From: Tunturiibacter gelidiferens | Lineage (GTDB): Bacteria; Acidobacteriota; Terriglobia; Terriglobales; Acidobacteriaceae | Length of the DNA: 64,000 bases | Direction of reading: 5' to 3' | NCBI RefSeq assembly: GCF_013410115.1 | Contig: NZ_JACCCV010000002.1 | Span: 806,001-870,000, forward strand | In this document: piece after piece, positions 1 through 8,928 of the stretch | Position numbering within the stretch: the first letter of the stretch is position 1 | Layout of the letters: each line of letters starts with the position of its first letter | Position numbers and translations under genes: made by a program | The notes under the pieces: generated by a model | What the model saw: the letters and a program-made list of their open reading frames with translations, nothing else | The model's database searches: none | What the model was told of the DNA's origin: nothing

Positions 1-566
1 CAACTCCGGGTGCCCCATCCTTCGCGCGCTTTGCGAAGGGTGGGTTATCACCTGCCCCAACTTCCGCTCCCGCCACAGAATCGGGTGCCCCACATCTCGA
101 CTCTGAGATGTGGGCATCGGGCGAACGCCCGACCGCCCCCGCCCCTCCCAACTACGCCGACAGCCCCACCCATCTCGCAGCCCTGCGCGACCGTCTCGAG
201 CAAGGCATTCTCTCCCAGGTAGAAGAGTGCGGCATCAACGGAGCCGGAGCGCCCCGCGTCTCCAACACCACCAGCCTCTACTTCGATCACATCGAAGCCG
301 AAGCCCTCGTCATCGCCCTCGACCTCAAAGGCCTCTCCGTCAGCGGAGGCTCAGCCTGCCAATCCGGAGCCACCGAACCCTCCCACGTCCTCACCGCCAT
401 GGGCCTCTCTCCCGCCCGTGCCCGCGCCAGCATCCGCTTCTCTCTCTCCCGCCTCACCACCGCCGAAGAGATCGACGAAGCCCTTACCCTGATCCCCACC
501 GCCGTAGCCCGCCTCCGCGACCTAAGCCCCGCCTGGCGCAAGGCCCCCGCCCTGATCCCCGCCTAG
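1..566 (+). CDS. Cysteine desulfurase (NifS/IscS type), 3' part only
   Basis: PLP-dependent enzyme that takes sulfur from cysteine for Fe-S clusters and tRNA thiolation. The reading frame is open from position 3 and its N-terminal part lies outside the window. The active-site cysteine loop is visible as GGSACQSGATEPSHVL (bases about 345-390), followed by the usual C-terminal segment with RFSLSR. The first 45 or so visible residues are odd: they are rich in Gly, Pro and Ala, and the DNA holds two hairpins (14-44 and 89-114) that look like inserted repeats read in frame. Normal family sequence resumes at about LAALRDRLEQGIL. Whether the enzyme tolerates the insert cannot be judged here. The family assignment is secure; whether it is nifS, iscS or sufS is not. 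Confidence 0.88.
   Translation, partial: TPGAPSFARFAKGGLSPAPTSAPATESGAPHLDSEMWASGERPTAPAPPNYADSPTHLAALRDRLEQGILSQVEECGINGAGAPRVSNTTSLYFDHIEAEALVIALDLKGLSVSGGSACQSGATEPSHVLTAMGLSPARARASIRFSLSRLTTAEEIDEALTLIPTAVARLRDLSPAWRKAPALIPA
14..44. repeat. Palindromic repeat, copy 1, read in frame in the cysteine desulfurase gene
   Basis: A 12-bp stem (CCCATCCTTCGC pairing with GCGAAGGGTGGG, one G-T wobble) around a 7-base loop, preceded by GGGTGCC. The same GGGTGCC lead-in and CCCA-stem plan recurs at 83-114, so the two appear to be members of one family placed about 75 bp apart inside an open frame. Confidence 0.75.
89..114. repeat. Palindromic repeat, copy 2, read in frame in the cysteine desulfurase gene
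   Basis: A perfect 10-bp stem (CCCACATCTC / GAGATGTGGG) with a 6-base loop, again preceded by GGGTGCC at 83-89. Stem sequence differs from copy 1 while the lead-in and plan are kept, as expected of a REP-like element rather than a coding duplication. Confidence 0.75.
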
Positions 567-581
567 AACCCCATACGTACC

Positions 582-745
582 CACAAACCTTTGCTGTCAT
601 CCTGAGCGCAGCGAAAATCCCAACATGCCACAAGCTTTTGCCGTCCTCCTGAGCGCAACAAAAAATCCAACATGCCACAAACCTTTGCTGTCATCCTGAG
701 CCACAAGCCTTTGCTGTCATCCTGAGCGCAGCGAAGGATCCCGAC
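582..745. repeat. Array of four GTCAT-type repeats
   Basis: Four imperfect copies of a unit CACAA(A/G)C(C/T)TTTGC(T/C)GTC(A/C)TCCTGAGCG begin near 582, 629, 677 and 702. Copies 1 and 2 run on to an A-rich tail and CCAACATGC; copy 3 is cut short after CCTGAG; copy 4 has the full hairpin ATCC..GGAT at 719-738. The unit resembles the dispersed short elements at 5880, 25247 and 49384. Unit lengths are unequal (about 47, 48, 25 and 44 bp), which argues against a CRISPR. Confidence 0.7.
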
Positions 746-1074
746 GATCCCCTGCGCCACCCTTACCGCTCGACTCTTTCAACCCACCCTCTCCAGCCGT
801 TGCCTGTTATCGTCCCTGCGAGACGATCCCCATCGGCACGCAATATTCGCGTTCCGAACGTTGGGATTCAAACCAGCGGACTAAAGCAAAGCCGCCTCGC
901 AAGAGGGGCCAGCATCCAAAAAAAACCAAAAAAGTTGGCGTATTTTCTGTCACGGAAAAACACGCGGCGAAACACCACGTCTCAACACGCATCTCACCAC
1001 AAACTCACCATCAAAACACCAGGCCCAAAACATCTGTTTCCCCAGAACCCCAACAAAAACGCCCCCCACCACGC
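746..1074. other. Intergenic stretch without a gene
   Basis: No convincing reading frame or RNA was seen between the repeat array and the permease stop codon. Bases about 895-925 (ending GCATCCAAAAAAAA) faintly resemble the right flank of the repeat at 8929-9026, so this may be a decayed copy. The final 150 bases are C- and A-rich. No clear terminator for the permease was found. Confidence 0.5.
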
Positions 1075-2958
1075 TCACAAATACCAGGGAATATTAACCA
1101 CCACAATCCGCTGATTCCCCTTCAACAGCAGCAACAACTTCAGCAGCTGGACCCGCTGATTATGCAGCGCATTCTCCCACCAATGCCGCACCACCAGCTC
1201 CGGCAGCAGCACCGCCACCTTCCGCCCGGGATTGTCCTCCTCGAGCTTCAAAATGTAGTCCATCAGCGGATTGATAACGAATCGGTAGTTAGAAGGAATC
1301 GTCACCAACTCCGGCTCCTGCAGCCCTTCCTTCTTGATCGGATCCATCACATACTCATGCCAAAGCTCATCCAGGCTGCCCTCTTCATCATCCGAGTGCA
1401 CATGCACCACCTTGATCTCCTTCGACAGCAGCAGCCCGAACCGCATCGCCTTCTCCGTAATCCGGTCCCATCTCGCCATCGGTATCACCACAATCGGCTC
1501 CTGCAGATTCACCAGGTTCAACGGCGTCAAATCCGCCATCTCCCGCTTCACCCGCGAGTAGTGCCGCTTCACCACCCACATGATCCCAATCAGCACCGGC
1601 ACCAGCAGCGCCGTAACCCACGCGCCTGCCCGGAACTTTGCAACCAGCACGACGATCGTTGTAATCCCCGTCGCCACGGCGCCAATGCCGTTCACAAACA
1701 TGTGCCAGCCGCGCCCCGGATGAGCCTCGCCCTTCTTCCAATGCACCACCATCCCCGCCTGCGACAGCGTGAAAGCAAGAAACGCTCCAATCGCATACAG
1801 CGGAATCAGCCGGTCCGTCACACCGCCAAACAGAATCAGGATCACCGCCGTAAACCCGGTCAGTGCATAGATCCCATGCGAGTACAGCAGCCGCCGCCCA
1901 CGCAGAATAAACACATGCGGCAGATAATCATGCATCGCAATCGCCCTGGTCAGCCGCGGAAAGTCCGCGAACGCCGTATTCGCACTCAACGCCAGCGCCA
2001 GCAAAACGCTGCCCATCGTCAGAAAATAAAACCATCCCCGCCCGAAGACCGCGGTCACCAGTAAGCTCAACAAACTCTGAAAGTGCGCCGCATCCGGATC
2101 CATCGGCATCACTCGATAAGTCTTCGCCAGATAGGCAATCCCGAACAACAGCACCATCAGTATTCCGATGATTACAGTCAGCGTCCGCTGCGCCCGCTGC
2201 ACCCTCGGCTCGCCGAACGCCATCACCCCATTCGACACCGCCTCCACTCCGGTCATCGCCGCGCATCCGCTTGCAAACGCCTTCAACAGCATCCACGTTC
2301 CCAGCGTCCCAACCGTCGCCGGCAGCGCAGCAGGAATCGGAGCCATCGGCATCGGATGCCCACCCGCATGCACCGTCTTCCACATCCCAACCACAATCAA
2401 CGCGAGCAGCGTACTGACAAAAAGGAACGTAGGCAGCATAAATGCCGTTCCCGTATCCTTCACGCCTCGCATATTTACCAATGCGAGAATCACAAGGATG
2501 ATCAGACAGATCAGCAGCGTATGGCTCTGCAGCCCTGCGAATCGCGTACCCTGCACCGACGACGTCAACGCCGTCACGCCAGCAGAGATTCCCACTGCCG
2601 CCGTCAGAATATAGTCGATCATCAGCGCCGCGGCCGCCAGCAGCCCAGGCTTCTCGCCCAGATTCTCCGACGCGACCGTATAGCTCCCGCCACCACCTGG
2701 ATAAGCAGCAATCGTCTGCCGATAGCTGAAGTAAACAATTGCCAGCAGAATCAGGATCGCCGAAATAATCCGCCAACCGTACTCCACTCCGCCGATCCCC
2801 AACGGGATCAACAGCGTCATCGCCGCCTCAGGCCCGTACGCCGCGCTCGTCAGCCCATCCAGGCCAAAGATAGGAATTCCCGCAGCAACACCAATGTGCT
2901 CTGCCCGCTCCTCACTCGTAGCAAGGGGCCGTCCAATAATCGAATCTGTTAATGACAT
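1075..2958 (-). CDS. KimA/YdaO-like APC-superfamily permease, probable potassium uptake
   Basis: A 627-residue inner-membrane transporter with about 12 hydrophobic segments in residues 20-460 and a hydrophilic C-terminal part of roughly 150 residues. Segments such as SENLGEKPGLL, DYILTAAVGISAG, LLKAFASGCAAMTGVEA and IPLYAIGAFLAFTLSQ closely follow what I remember of Bacillus subtilis KimA (YdaO), a proton-coupled high-affinity K+ importer whose expression and activity are controlled by c-di-AMP. Transport of K+ rather than amino acids is therefore the better guess, but substrate cannot be read from sequence. No ydaO riboswitch was recognised upstream (2959-3137). Start ATG at 2958; the gene diverges from the peroxidase gene. 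Confidence 0.8.
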   Translation of the reverse strand: MSLTDSIIGRPLATSEERAEHIGVAAGIPIFGLDGLTSAAYGPEAAMTLLIPLGIGGVEYGWRIISAILILLAIVYFSYRQTIAAYPGGGGSYTVASENLGEKPGLLAAAALMIDYILTAAVGISAGVTALTSSVQGTRFAGLQSHTLLICLIILVILALVNMRGVKDTGTAFMLPTFLFVSTLLALIVVGMWKTVHAGGHPMPMAPIPAALPATVGTLGTWMLLKAFASGCAAMTGVEAVSNGVMAFGEPRVQRAQRTLTVIIGILMVLLFGIAYLAKTYRVMPMDPDAAHFQSLLSLLVTAVFGRGWFYFLTMGSVLLALALSANTAFADFPRLTRAIAMHDYLPHVFILRGRRLLYSHGIYALTGFTAVILILFGGVTDRLIPLYAIGAFLAFTLSQAGMVVHWKKGEAHPGRGWHMFVNGIGAVATGITTIVVLVAKFRAGAWVTALLVPVLIGIMWVVKRHYSRVKREMADLTPLNLVNLQEPIVVIPMARWDRITEKAMRFGLLLSKEIKVVHVHSDDEEGSLDELWHEYVMDPIKKEGLQEPELVTIPSNYRFVINPLMDYILKLEEDNPGRKVAVLLPELVVRHWWENALHNQRVQLLKLLLLLKGNQRIVVVNIPWYL

Positions 2959-3103
2959 ACGATTTAGATCGTACCTTCTATGTCAACTCAACTCACTCAA
3001 TCTCTGCATTTAACCTTCAGCCCCTCGAAAAAGTCGTAAAGATCGCATAAAGACTCGCACGATCTCCGCCATCTGAAAGGAGTTCCGGAGATCCCACCCC
3101 GCC

Positions 3104-3109
3104 TATAAT
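3104..3109 (+). promoter_or_regulatory. Probable -10 box for the peroxidase gene
   Basis: TATAAT at 3104-3109 lies 29 bases before the ATG at 3138, with a CAGGAG ribosome site at 3126-3131. No good -35 box is seen 17 bases upstream. Confidence 0.45.
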
Positions 3110-3137
3110 CGACTGAATAAAGATTTCAGGAGAACCC

Positions 3138-3704
3138 ATGTCCCCCGCTGCTCTCTACGACATCCCCGTCCACAAAATCACCGGCGAAGGCACCTCCCTC
3201 GCCGACTATCGCGGCAAAGTCCTCCTCATCGTCAACGTCGCCTCCAAGTGCGGTCTCACCCCCCAGTACGACGCCCTCGAGAAGATCTACGCCCGCTTCA
3301 AAGACTCCGGCTTCGTCGTCTGCGGCTTCCCTGCCAACGACTTCGGCGGCCAGGAACCAGGCTCCAACGAGGACATCCAGACCTTCTGTCGCTCCACCTT
3401 CGGCGTCGACTTCCCCATGTTCTCCAAGATCACCGTCACCGGCCCCGACACCCATCCCCTCTATCAATCCCTCATCGCCGCCGAACCAAACGCCACCAGC
3501 CCCGGCCGCGAAGCCTTCCGCGAAAACCTCAACGGCTTCCTCCAGCAGCACAACGCCACCACCAACCCCGAACCCGGCATCCTCTGGAACTTCGAAAAGT
3601 TCCTCATCGACCGCAACGGCAACGTCACCGCCCGCTTCTCTCCCGAAGTCCTCCCCGATGATCCCACCATCGTCGCCGCCATCGAGTCCGCCCTCAACTC
3701 CTGA
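3138..3704 (+). CDS. Glutathione peroxidase family protein
   Basis: 188 residues, normal for this thiol peroxidase family, which reduces hydroperoxides using thioredoxin or glutathione. Cys38 in NVASKCGLT is the peroxidatic residue; Gln72 in GGQEPG and Trp150 in ILWNFEKFL complete the catalytic set. The protein carries Cys rather than selenocysteine, and a second cysteine, Cys84 in TFCRSTFGVDFP, could serve as a resolving residue, in which case thioredoxin would be the likelier reductant (inference). No signal peptide, so cytoplasmic. Ribosome site CAGGAG is 6 bases before the ATG. A strong hairpin follows the stop, so it is probably a single-gene unit. Confidence 0.93.
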   Translation: MSPAALYDIPVHKITGEGTSLADYRGKVLLIVNVASKCGLTPQYDALEKIYARFKDSGFVVCGFPANDFGGQEPGSNEDIQTFCRSTFGVDFPMFSKITVTGPDTHPLYQSLIAAEPNATSPGREAFRENLNGFLQQHNATTNPEPGILWNFEKFLIDRNGNVTARFSPEVLPDDPTIVAAIESALNS

Positions 3705-3713
3705 TTCCGAAGC

Positions 3714-3753
3714 AAAGGACGCATCCTGACCCCCAAATCAGCATGCGTCCTTT
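3714..3753 (+). terminator. Hairpin terminator after the peroxidase gene
   Basis: A perfect 10-bp stem, AAAGGACGCA / TGCGTCCTTT, with a 20-base loop, 10 bases after the stop codon; only a short T-run follows. Confidence 0.6.
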
Positions 3754-3822
3754 CGTTCTCCTTATCCGTCTCACCTAATATCTAAAATCCCCCCTTAGCT
3801 TCGAGAGGAACCGTCCCCGCTC

Positions 3823-5751
3823 ATGACCACCCGCACTGCTCTCCTGCCTCTAGCCCTGCTCGCCCTCGGAACCCCTGGCCTCCTCCGAGCCCAGCAGGCT
3901 CCTATCCAGATCACCGCCGACCTCTCCGAAGCTCCCCGCAAGGTCTATCACGCTGAAGTCGACATCCCCGTCCAGCCCGGCCCCGTCTCTCTCACCACAC
4001 CCAAGTGGATCCCCGGCAACCACCGCCCCACGGGCCCCGTCGATGACATCACCGGAGTAGTCTTCACCGCCAACGGCAAAGTCCTCCCCTGGCGTCGCGA
4101 CGACGAAGACCTCTATGAGTTCCACGTCACCGTTCCCGATGGAGTCACCACGCTCCATGCTCATCTCGACTGCATCGTCACCGCCCGCGTCACCGACAAG
4201 CTAGCTGTCCTCGAATGGGAGAAACTTCTCCTCTACCCCGCGAAGACCCCCGTCAAAGACATCGCCATTCAACCCTCGGTCAAAGTCCCCGCAGGCTGGG
4301 GCATCGGCACCGCCCTCACCCCCACCGACGGCTACGATCCGCAGAACCCCAAAGGCGGCCTCACCCACTATGCCCCCACCACCGTCGAGCAGCTCGAAGA
4401 CTCGCCCGTCATCACCGGCCAGTACTTCCACGAGTTCGCCCTCGCACCCGAGGTCACACCCAAGCACTACATCGACGTAGTCTCCGATTCACCCGAAGAC
4501 TCCAAGCTCCGCCCCGCCCTCCTCGTCGAGCTCAACAACCTCGTCCGCGAAACCGGCGCAGCATACGACTCCCGCCACTACAACGTCTACCACTTCCTCC
4601 TTACTCTCTCTGACGTAGCCGGTGGCGAAGGCCTCGAGCACGGCCAATCCTCCGACAACGGCGTAGGCGAAAAAGGCTTCTCAGACCCCTCGCATCAACT
4701 CGCCGAATCCGACCTCCTCTCCCACGAGTTCACCCACTCCTGGAACGGCAAGTACCGCCGCCCCTTCAACCTCTACCAGGACGACTTCGAAAAGATGCAG
4801 CAGGGCTCGCTCCTCTGGGTCTACGAAGGCATGACCCACTACCTTGGCAACGTTCTCGCCGCCCGCTCCGGTCTCAAGTCGCAGGAGCAGTACCGCGACA
4901 TGCTGGCCCTCTCTGCCGCCCAGCTTGACTACAAGCCCGGCCGCGACTGGCGCTCCACCGAGGACACCGCCATCGCTGCCAGTATCCTCCGCGGCGGCAA
5001 CCCCGCATGGTCCAACTGGAAGCGCGGTCAGGACTACTACCAGGAGGGCGAACTCTTCTGGCTCGACGCCGACACTCTCATCCGCCAGAAGACGAGCAAC
5101 AAGAAGTCCCTCACCGACTTCCTGCACATCTTCCTCGGCAAAGGCGGCAACACCGGCCCCCTCATCGTCACCTACAACCGTGACGAACTCATCGCCGACC
5201 TCAATCAGGTCTACAAGTACGATTGGGCCACTTTCATCCACGAGCGCATCGACAACCTCAACCCACGCGCCGATCTCGCCGGCATCGAACGCGGCGGCTA
5301 CAAGCTCGTCTACACCGAAGAGCCCACAAAATCAGAACGCACAGTCGCCGAGACCTATGCTCGCTACGGCATTGGCACCAACGCCTGGTACTCCCTGGGC
5401 CTTCGCCTCAATAAAGAAGGTTTGATCTCCGACGTCCGCTGGAACGGACCCGCTGACAAGGCGAAGTTCTTCCCAGGACAAAAAATCATCGCCGTCAACG
5501 GCAACGTCTTCTCCGCCGACGCCCTCAAAACCGCGATCAAGCAGGCAAAGGGAACCTCCGAGCCCATCCACTTCATCCTTCAGAGCGACGCCTTCGTCAC
5601 CACCGCCGACATCGACTACCACGACGGCGAACGCTACCCCCGCCTCGTCCGCGTAGACGGCACCCCCGCCTACCTCGACGACATCACCAAACCCCTCGCC
5701 AAATCCGAACCCATCCCAGCCGAGAAGAAAGAAAAAGACTCCGCCGAATAA
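3823..5751 (+). CDS. Secreted M61 family aminopeptidase with PDZ domain
   Basis: 642-residue zinc peptidase of the glycyl-aminopeptidase family. Residues 1-24 form a signal peptide ending near LLRAQ. Residues about 25-190 are the M61 N-terminal beta domain; the zinc site is His301-Glu302-x-x-His305 in HEFTHSWNGKYRRP, and Glu335 in WVYEGMTHY is the probable third ligand. A PDZ-like domain (about 530-600, with PGQKIIAVNGNVF) follows, and the tail is Lys/Glu-rich. Export implies action in the periplasm or outside, cleaving peptides with small N-terminal residues. ATG start supported by the signal peptide and a GAGAGGAA site upstream. Confidence 0.92.
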   Translation: MTTRTALLPLALLALGTPGLLRAQQAPIQITADLSEAPRKVYHAEVDIPVQPGPVSLTTPKWIPGNHRPTGPVDDITGVVFTANGKVLPWRRDDEDLYEFHVTVPDGVTTLHAHLDCIVTARVTDKLAVLEWEKLLLYPAKTPVKDIAIQPSVKVPAGWGIGTALTPTDGYDPQNPKGGLTHYAPTTVEQLEDSPVITGQYFHEFALAPEVTPKHYIDVVSDSPEDSKLRPALLVELNNLVRETGAAYDSRHYNVYHFLLTLSDVAGGEGLEHGQSSDNGVGEKGFSDPSHQLAESDLLSHEFTHSWNGKYRRPFNLYQDDFEKMQQGSLLWVYEGMTHYLGNVLAARSGLKSQEQYRDMLALSAAQLDYKPGRDWRSTEDTAIAASILRGGNPAWSNWKRGQDYYQEGELFWLDADTLIRQKTSNKKSLTDFLHIFLGKGGNTGPLIVTYNRDELIADLNQVYKYDWATFIHERIDNLNPRADLAGIERGGYKLVYTEEPTKSERTVAETYARYGIGTNAWYSLGLRLNKEGLISDVRWNGPADKAKFFPGQKIIAVNGNVFSADALKTAIKQAKGTSEPIHFILQSDAFVTTADIDYHDGERYPRLVRVDGTPAYLDDITKPLAKSEPIPAEKKEKDSAE

Positions 5752-5770
5752 TCATCCAAACCAAACGAAT

Positions 5771-5807
5771 GAAGCGCCGTTCTCATCGAGAGCGGCGCTT
5801 CGTTTTT
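5771..5807 (+). terminator. Rho-independent terminator after the M61 peptidase
   Basis: GAAGCGCCG..CGGCGCTTC forms a GC-rich stem (5771-5801) with the inner TCTC/GAGA pairing as well, directly followed by GTTTTT. Confidence 0.85.
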
Positions 5808-5879
5808 GACTTCGCTTTTGCCTGTCGTTCCGTGGTCTCGTAGTTGCACTTGTTGTTGCTGTTACCAGTTCCCTTGTTT

Positions 5880-5913
5880 GTCATTCCGCAGCGTAGCGAA
5901 GGAATCTGCTTCT
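5880..5913. repeat. Dispersed GTCAT-type hairpin repeat
   Basis: GTCATTCC, then GCAGCGTAGCGAA, then GGAATCTGCTTCT: a short stem ATTCC/GGAAT with the core GCGTAGCGAA. It shares GTCAT, the core and the CTGCTT tail with the elements at 582-745, 25247 and 49384. It lies between two convergent genes. Confidence 0.65.
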
Positions 5914-5934
5914 CTCCCAGCGCAGGCAATCACT

Positions 5935-6828
5935 CTACGAAACCTCCAACCCACCTGTAGCTCCATACACCTCGCCCGTCACATAGCTCGACTCCTGCGA
6001 AGCCAGCAGCACATACAGTGGAGCCATCTCCACCGGCTGCCCCGGCCGTTTCATCGGCGTCTCCGAACCAAAATCAGGAATCTTCTTTGCAGGCTGCCCA
6101 CCACTCGTCTGCAGCGGAGTCCAAACCGGCCCGGGTGCCACACAGTTCACGCGAATCCCGTCCTCCGCAACCTGCCGCGCCAGCGCCCTGGTAAACGCAA
6201 GAATCGCAGCCTTCGTAGGTGCGTAATCCAGCAAGCTCGGACTAGGATGCGTCGCCTGGATCGAAGCCGTCGTAATGATCGATCCGCCCGGCGGCATCAA
6301 CGGGAGCGCCGCCTTGCACATCCAGAACAACGCAAACACATTCACCCGATACGTCTCCTCGAACAGCTTCGTCGTCATATCCGCAATCTTTTCGACCGCA
6401 TGCTGTCTGCCCGCGACACAAGCCAGAATATCCAACCCACCCAGTTTCTTGCGCGCCTCCTTCACCAGCTTCACGCAAAACTTCTCATCCTTCAGATCGC
6501 CCGGTAACGCAATCGCCTTCCTTCCTTCCGCCTCGATCAACGCGATCACCTCACGCGCATCCGCCTCCTCGCTCGGCAGATAGTTGATCGCAACATCAGC
6601 GCCCTCCCGCGCAAACGCAATTGCCGCCGCCCTTCCAATCCCAGAGTCCCCACCCGTCACCAGCGCCTTCCGATTCGCCAACCGTCCGCTCCCGCGGTAG
6701 CTCGTCTCGCCATGATCGGCCTTCGGCGTCATCTTCTTATCCAACCCCGGCACAGCCTGCGTCTGCTTCTTGAACTTCGGCCGCGGATACTGCTTCGTCG
6801 GGTCCTGCAACGTATAAAGATCACTCAT
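5935..6828 (-). CDS. SDR family NAD(P)-dependent oxidoreductase (stress-protein-39 type)
   Basis: 297-residue classical-like short-chain dehydrogenase with an N-terminal extension of about 50 residues ([16 protein letters not shown]...), the layout of general-stress SDRs such as YdaD. Rossmann motif [10 protein letters not shown], the structural Asn-containing NVFALF helix, catalytic Ser in ITTASIQ and Tyr-x-x-x-Lys in DYAPTKAA are all present. Substrate unknown. A longer open frame runs to 6981, but the ATG at 6828 is preferred: it has AAAGGAG 12 bases upstream and matches the family start. The gene diverges from the membrane-protein gene at 6987. Confidence 0.9.
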   Translation of the reverse strand: MSDLYTLQDPTKQYPRPKFKKQTQAVPGLDKKMTPKADHGETSYRGSGRLANRKALVTGGDSGIGRAAAIAFAREGADVAINYLPSEEADAREVIALIEAEGRKAIALPGDLKDEKFCVKLVKEARKKLGGLDILACVAGRQHAVEKIADMTTKLFEETYRVNVFALFWMCKAALPLMPPGGSIITTASIQATHPSPSLLDYAPTKAAILAFTRALARQVAEDGIRVNCVAPGPVWTPLQTSGGQPAKKIPDFGSETPMKRPGQPVEMAPLYVLLASQESSYVTGEVYGATGGLEVS

Positions 6829-6986
6829 CGAATTCACCAGACTCCTTTTCGTAAAGCACTCACCTGCGCGTTTGATGCAGATTTGGCCAACGCGCACATC
6901 TCCACATCGCTTCAAAAAAAATAGCGGCAGAAACCCCTCAACCTTCGGTAAGCTTGGAGACCATCCCGCGGAGATCCTCACCTTCC

Positions 6987-7745
6987 ATGCTTACCCTCAC
7001 GCAAAACATCGTCATCCTCATCGTCACGATGACCCTCTCCATGCTCTTCCTCGCACTTCTAAACCGCGTCTGGCCACGCGAACGGCGCACCGTGCACAAC
7101 GACCTCATCGGCTGGCAGCTCGGTATCCTCGGCACCACCTACGCCGTCATCCTCGGCTTCATGCTCTACACCGTATGGACCAACTTCGGCGAAGCCAACC
7201 TCAACGCCGACCTCGAAGCCAACGCCCTGCGCAACGTCTACCGCATCGCCGAAGGCCTTCCCACACCGCAGCGCATCCTCCTCGAGCAACAATGCCGCAC
7301 CTACGCAGACGCCGTCATCAACTACGACTGGCCCGAGATGCACCAAAGCAAACTCCCCGAAGAAAGCCACCTCCTCAATCGCGACATGTGGAAGACCCTC
7401 ATGTCCGTCAAAGCCGCCACGCCCTCCGAACTCACCGCCGAGGATCACGCACTCACCGAGCTCAGCTCCCTCACCGAACACCGCCGCACCCGCCTCCTCC
7501 AGAGCGCCTATCGCCTCCCGACCATCTTCTGGGCAGTCCTGCTCGTCGGCGGCCTCGTCACCGTCCTCTCCGCCTCCCTCTTCGGCTCCGCCAATCGAGC
7601 CCTCCACGCCGTTCAGGTCTTCTGCTTCACGCTCCTCATCACCCTCGTTCTGCTCGCCATCGCCGACGTCAACCTGCCCTTTCGCGGCTGGGTCCATGTC
7701 ACCGACTTCGCCTTCCAGCGCGCCCAACAGAATATGAACGATTAG
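6987..7745 (+). CDS. DUF4239 (bestrophin-like) membrane protein
   Basis: 252 residues with two hydrophobic helices near the N-terminus (about 5-25 and 45-65) and two near the C-terminus (about 175-200 and 208-230), separated by a soluble helical region of about 100 residues. This is the plan of DUF4239 proteins, distantly related to bestrophin channels; function is not established. The ATG at 6987 has GGAG 13 bases upstream; a TTG at 6954 would add 11 residues and is less likely. It stands between a divergent SDR and a co-directional hydrolase 69 bases downstream. Confidence 0.7.
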   Translation: MLTLTQNIVILIVTMTLSMLFLALLNRVWPRERRTVHNDLIGWQLGILGTTYAVILGFMLYTVWTNFGEANLNADLEANALRNVYRIAEGLPTPQRILLEQQCRTYADAVINYDWPEMHQSKLPEESHLLNRDMWKTLMSVKAATPSELTAEDHALTELSSLTEHRRTRLLQSAYRLPTIFWAVLLVGGLVTVLSASLFGSANRALHAVQVFCFTLLITLVLLAIADVNLPFRGWVHVTDFAFQRAQQNMND

Positions 7746-7814
7746 CAGCCTCGATCCGTGATATCCGATATATCTTGAAATCAACACGCGAAACCATCGC
7801 CGCGGGAGTCACAG

Positions 7815-8912
7815 TTGACAACGCAGATCAGCCACCTTCGCCGCATCGTTCTCCTCTTGCTCCTCTCCTTCGTAGCCGCCACAGCTCAGACCACCCCCGC
7901 CAAGTGGCCCAATCAAGATGGCACCTACATCATCAAAGACTTCCGCTTCGGCACCGGCGAAACTCTCCCCGAACTCAAGCTCCACTACCTCACCCTCGGC
8001 CAACCCCACCGCGGCGCCGACGGCCACACCGACAACGCCGTCCTCCTCCTCCACGGCACCGGCGGCGACGCCCACTCCCTCCTCAACCCCGCCTTCTCCA
8101 ACGTCCTCTTCGGCCCCGGCCAACCCCTCGACACCACAAAATTCTTCATCATCCTCCCCGACGACATAGGCCACGGCGACTCCTCCAAGCCCTCCGACGG
8201 CCTCCACATGCACTTCCCCCAGTACGACTACGACGACATGGTCTCCTCGCAACACACCATGCTCCTCGAAGGCCTCCACGTCGACCACCTCCGCCTCATC
8301 CTCGGCACCTCCATGGGCTGCATGCAGTCCTTCGTCTGGGGCGAGACCTTCCCCAAATTCTCTGACGCCCTCGCCCCCTTTGCCTGCCTCCCCGTCGAAC
8401 TCGCTGGCCGCAATCGCATGTGGCGCTACATGGCCATGGAGTCCATCAAGCACGACCCCGCCTGGAACAACGGCGAGTACACCACCGAACCCGCCGAAGG
8501 CCTGCGCGGAGCCAACACCCTCATCGTCATCGCGGGCGGGGCTCCGCTTCAGATGCAGAAAAACTATCCCACCCGAGCCCAGGCCGAAGCCTACATCGAC
8601 CGCGTCCTCGCCGCCGACATCGCCCACACCGACGCCAACAACTTCCTCTACTACGTCAACGCCTCGCGCAACTACAATCCCGAGCCAAAGCTCCCCACCA
8701 TCACCGCCCCAGTCCTCTGGATCAACTCCGCCGACGACTTCATCAACCCACCCGAACTCGGCATCGCCGAAACGATGGTCAAGAAGATGCCTAACGCAAA
8801 GTTCATCCTCATCCCCATCTCCGACGCCACCCGTGGCCACGGGACCCACACACAAGCCATCGTCTGGAAGCAATACCTCATTGACTTCCTGGCCCAGACA
8901 GAAAAACACTAG
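7815..8912 (+). CDS. Exported alpha/beta hydrolase, MetX-like
   Basis: 365 residues. A signal peptide (residues 1-25, ending ATAQ) precedes an alpha/beta-hydrolase fold resembling homoserine O-acetyltransferase. Catalytic Ser lies in LGTSMGCMQSF, Asp in INSADDFINPP and His in ATRGHGTHT; the oxyanion region is LLLHGTGGD. Export argues against a methionine biosynthetic role; a secreted esterase or acyltransferase is more likely (inference). The start is TTG at 7815 with GGGAG six bases upstream; no ATG fits before the signal peptide. A repeat and a shared terminator follow. Confidence 0.83.
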   Translation: MTTQISHLRRIVLLLLLSFVAATAQTTPAKWPNQDGTYIIKDFRFGTGETLPELKLHYLTLGQPHRGADGHTDNAVLLLHGTGGDAHSLLNPAFSNVLFGPGQPLDTTKFFIILPDDIGHGDSSKPSDGLHMHFPQYDYDDMVSSQHTMLLEGLHVDHLRLILGTSMGCMQSFVWGETFPKFSDALAPFACLPVELAGRNRMWRYMAMESIKHDPAWNNGEYTTEPAEGLRGANTLIVIAGGAPLQMQKNYPTRAQAEAYIDRVLAADIAHTDANNFLYYVNASRNYNPEPKLPTITAPVLWINSADDFINPPELGIAETMVKKMPNAKFILIPISDATRGHGTHTQAIVWKQYLIDFLAQTEKH

Positions 8913-8928
8913 AGCCTTATCCAAACTC

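Noticed and set aside
582..745. Possible CRISPR array
   Set aside because: Unit lengths are unequal, one copy is truncated, there are no spacers of constant size and no cas genes in the window.
2959..3137. ydaO-type c-di-AMP riboswitch upstream of the KimA-like gene
   Set aside because: Looked for because KimA is often so controlled, but no pattern of paired helices or conserved core was recognised by eye.
6872..8365. 497-residue plus-strand frame across two genes
   Set aside because: Arg/Pro/His-rich shadow frame that spans the start and stop of well-supported genes.
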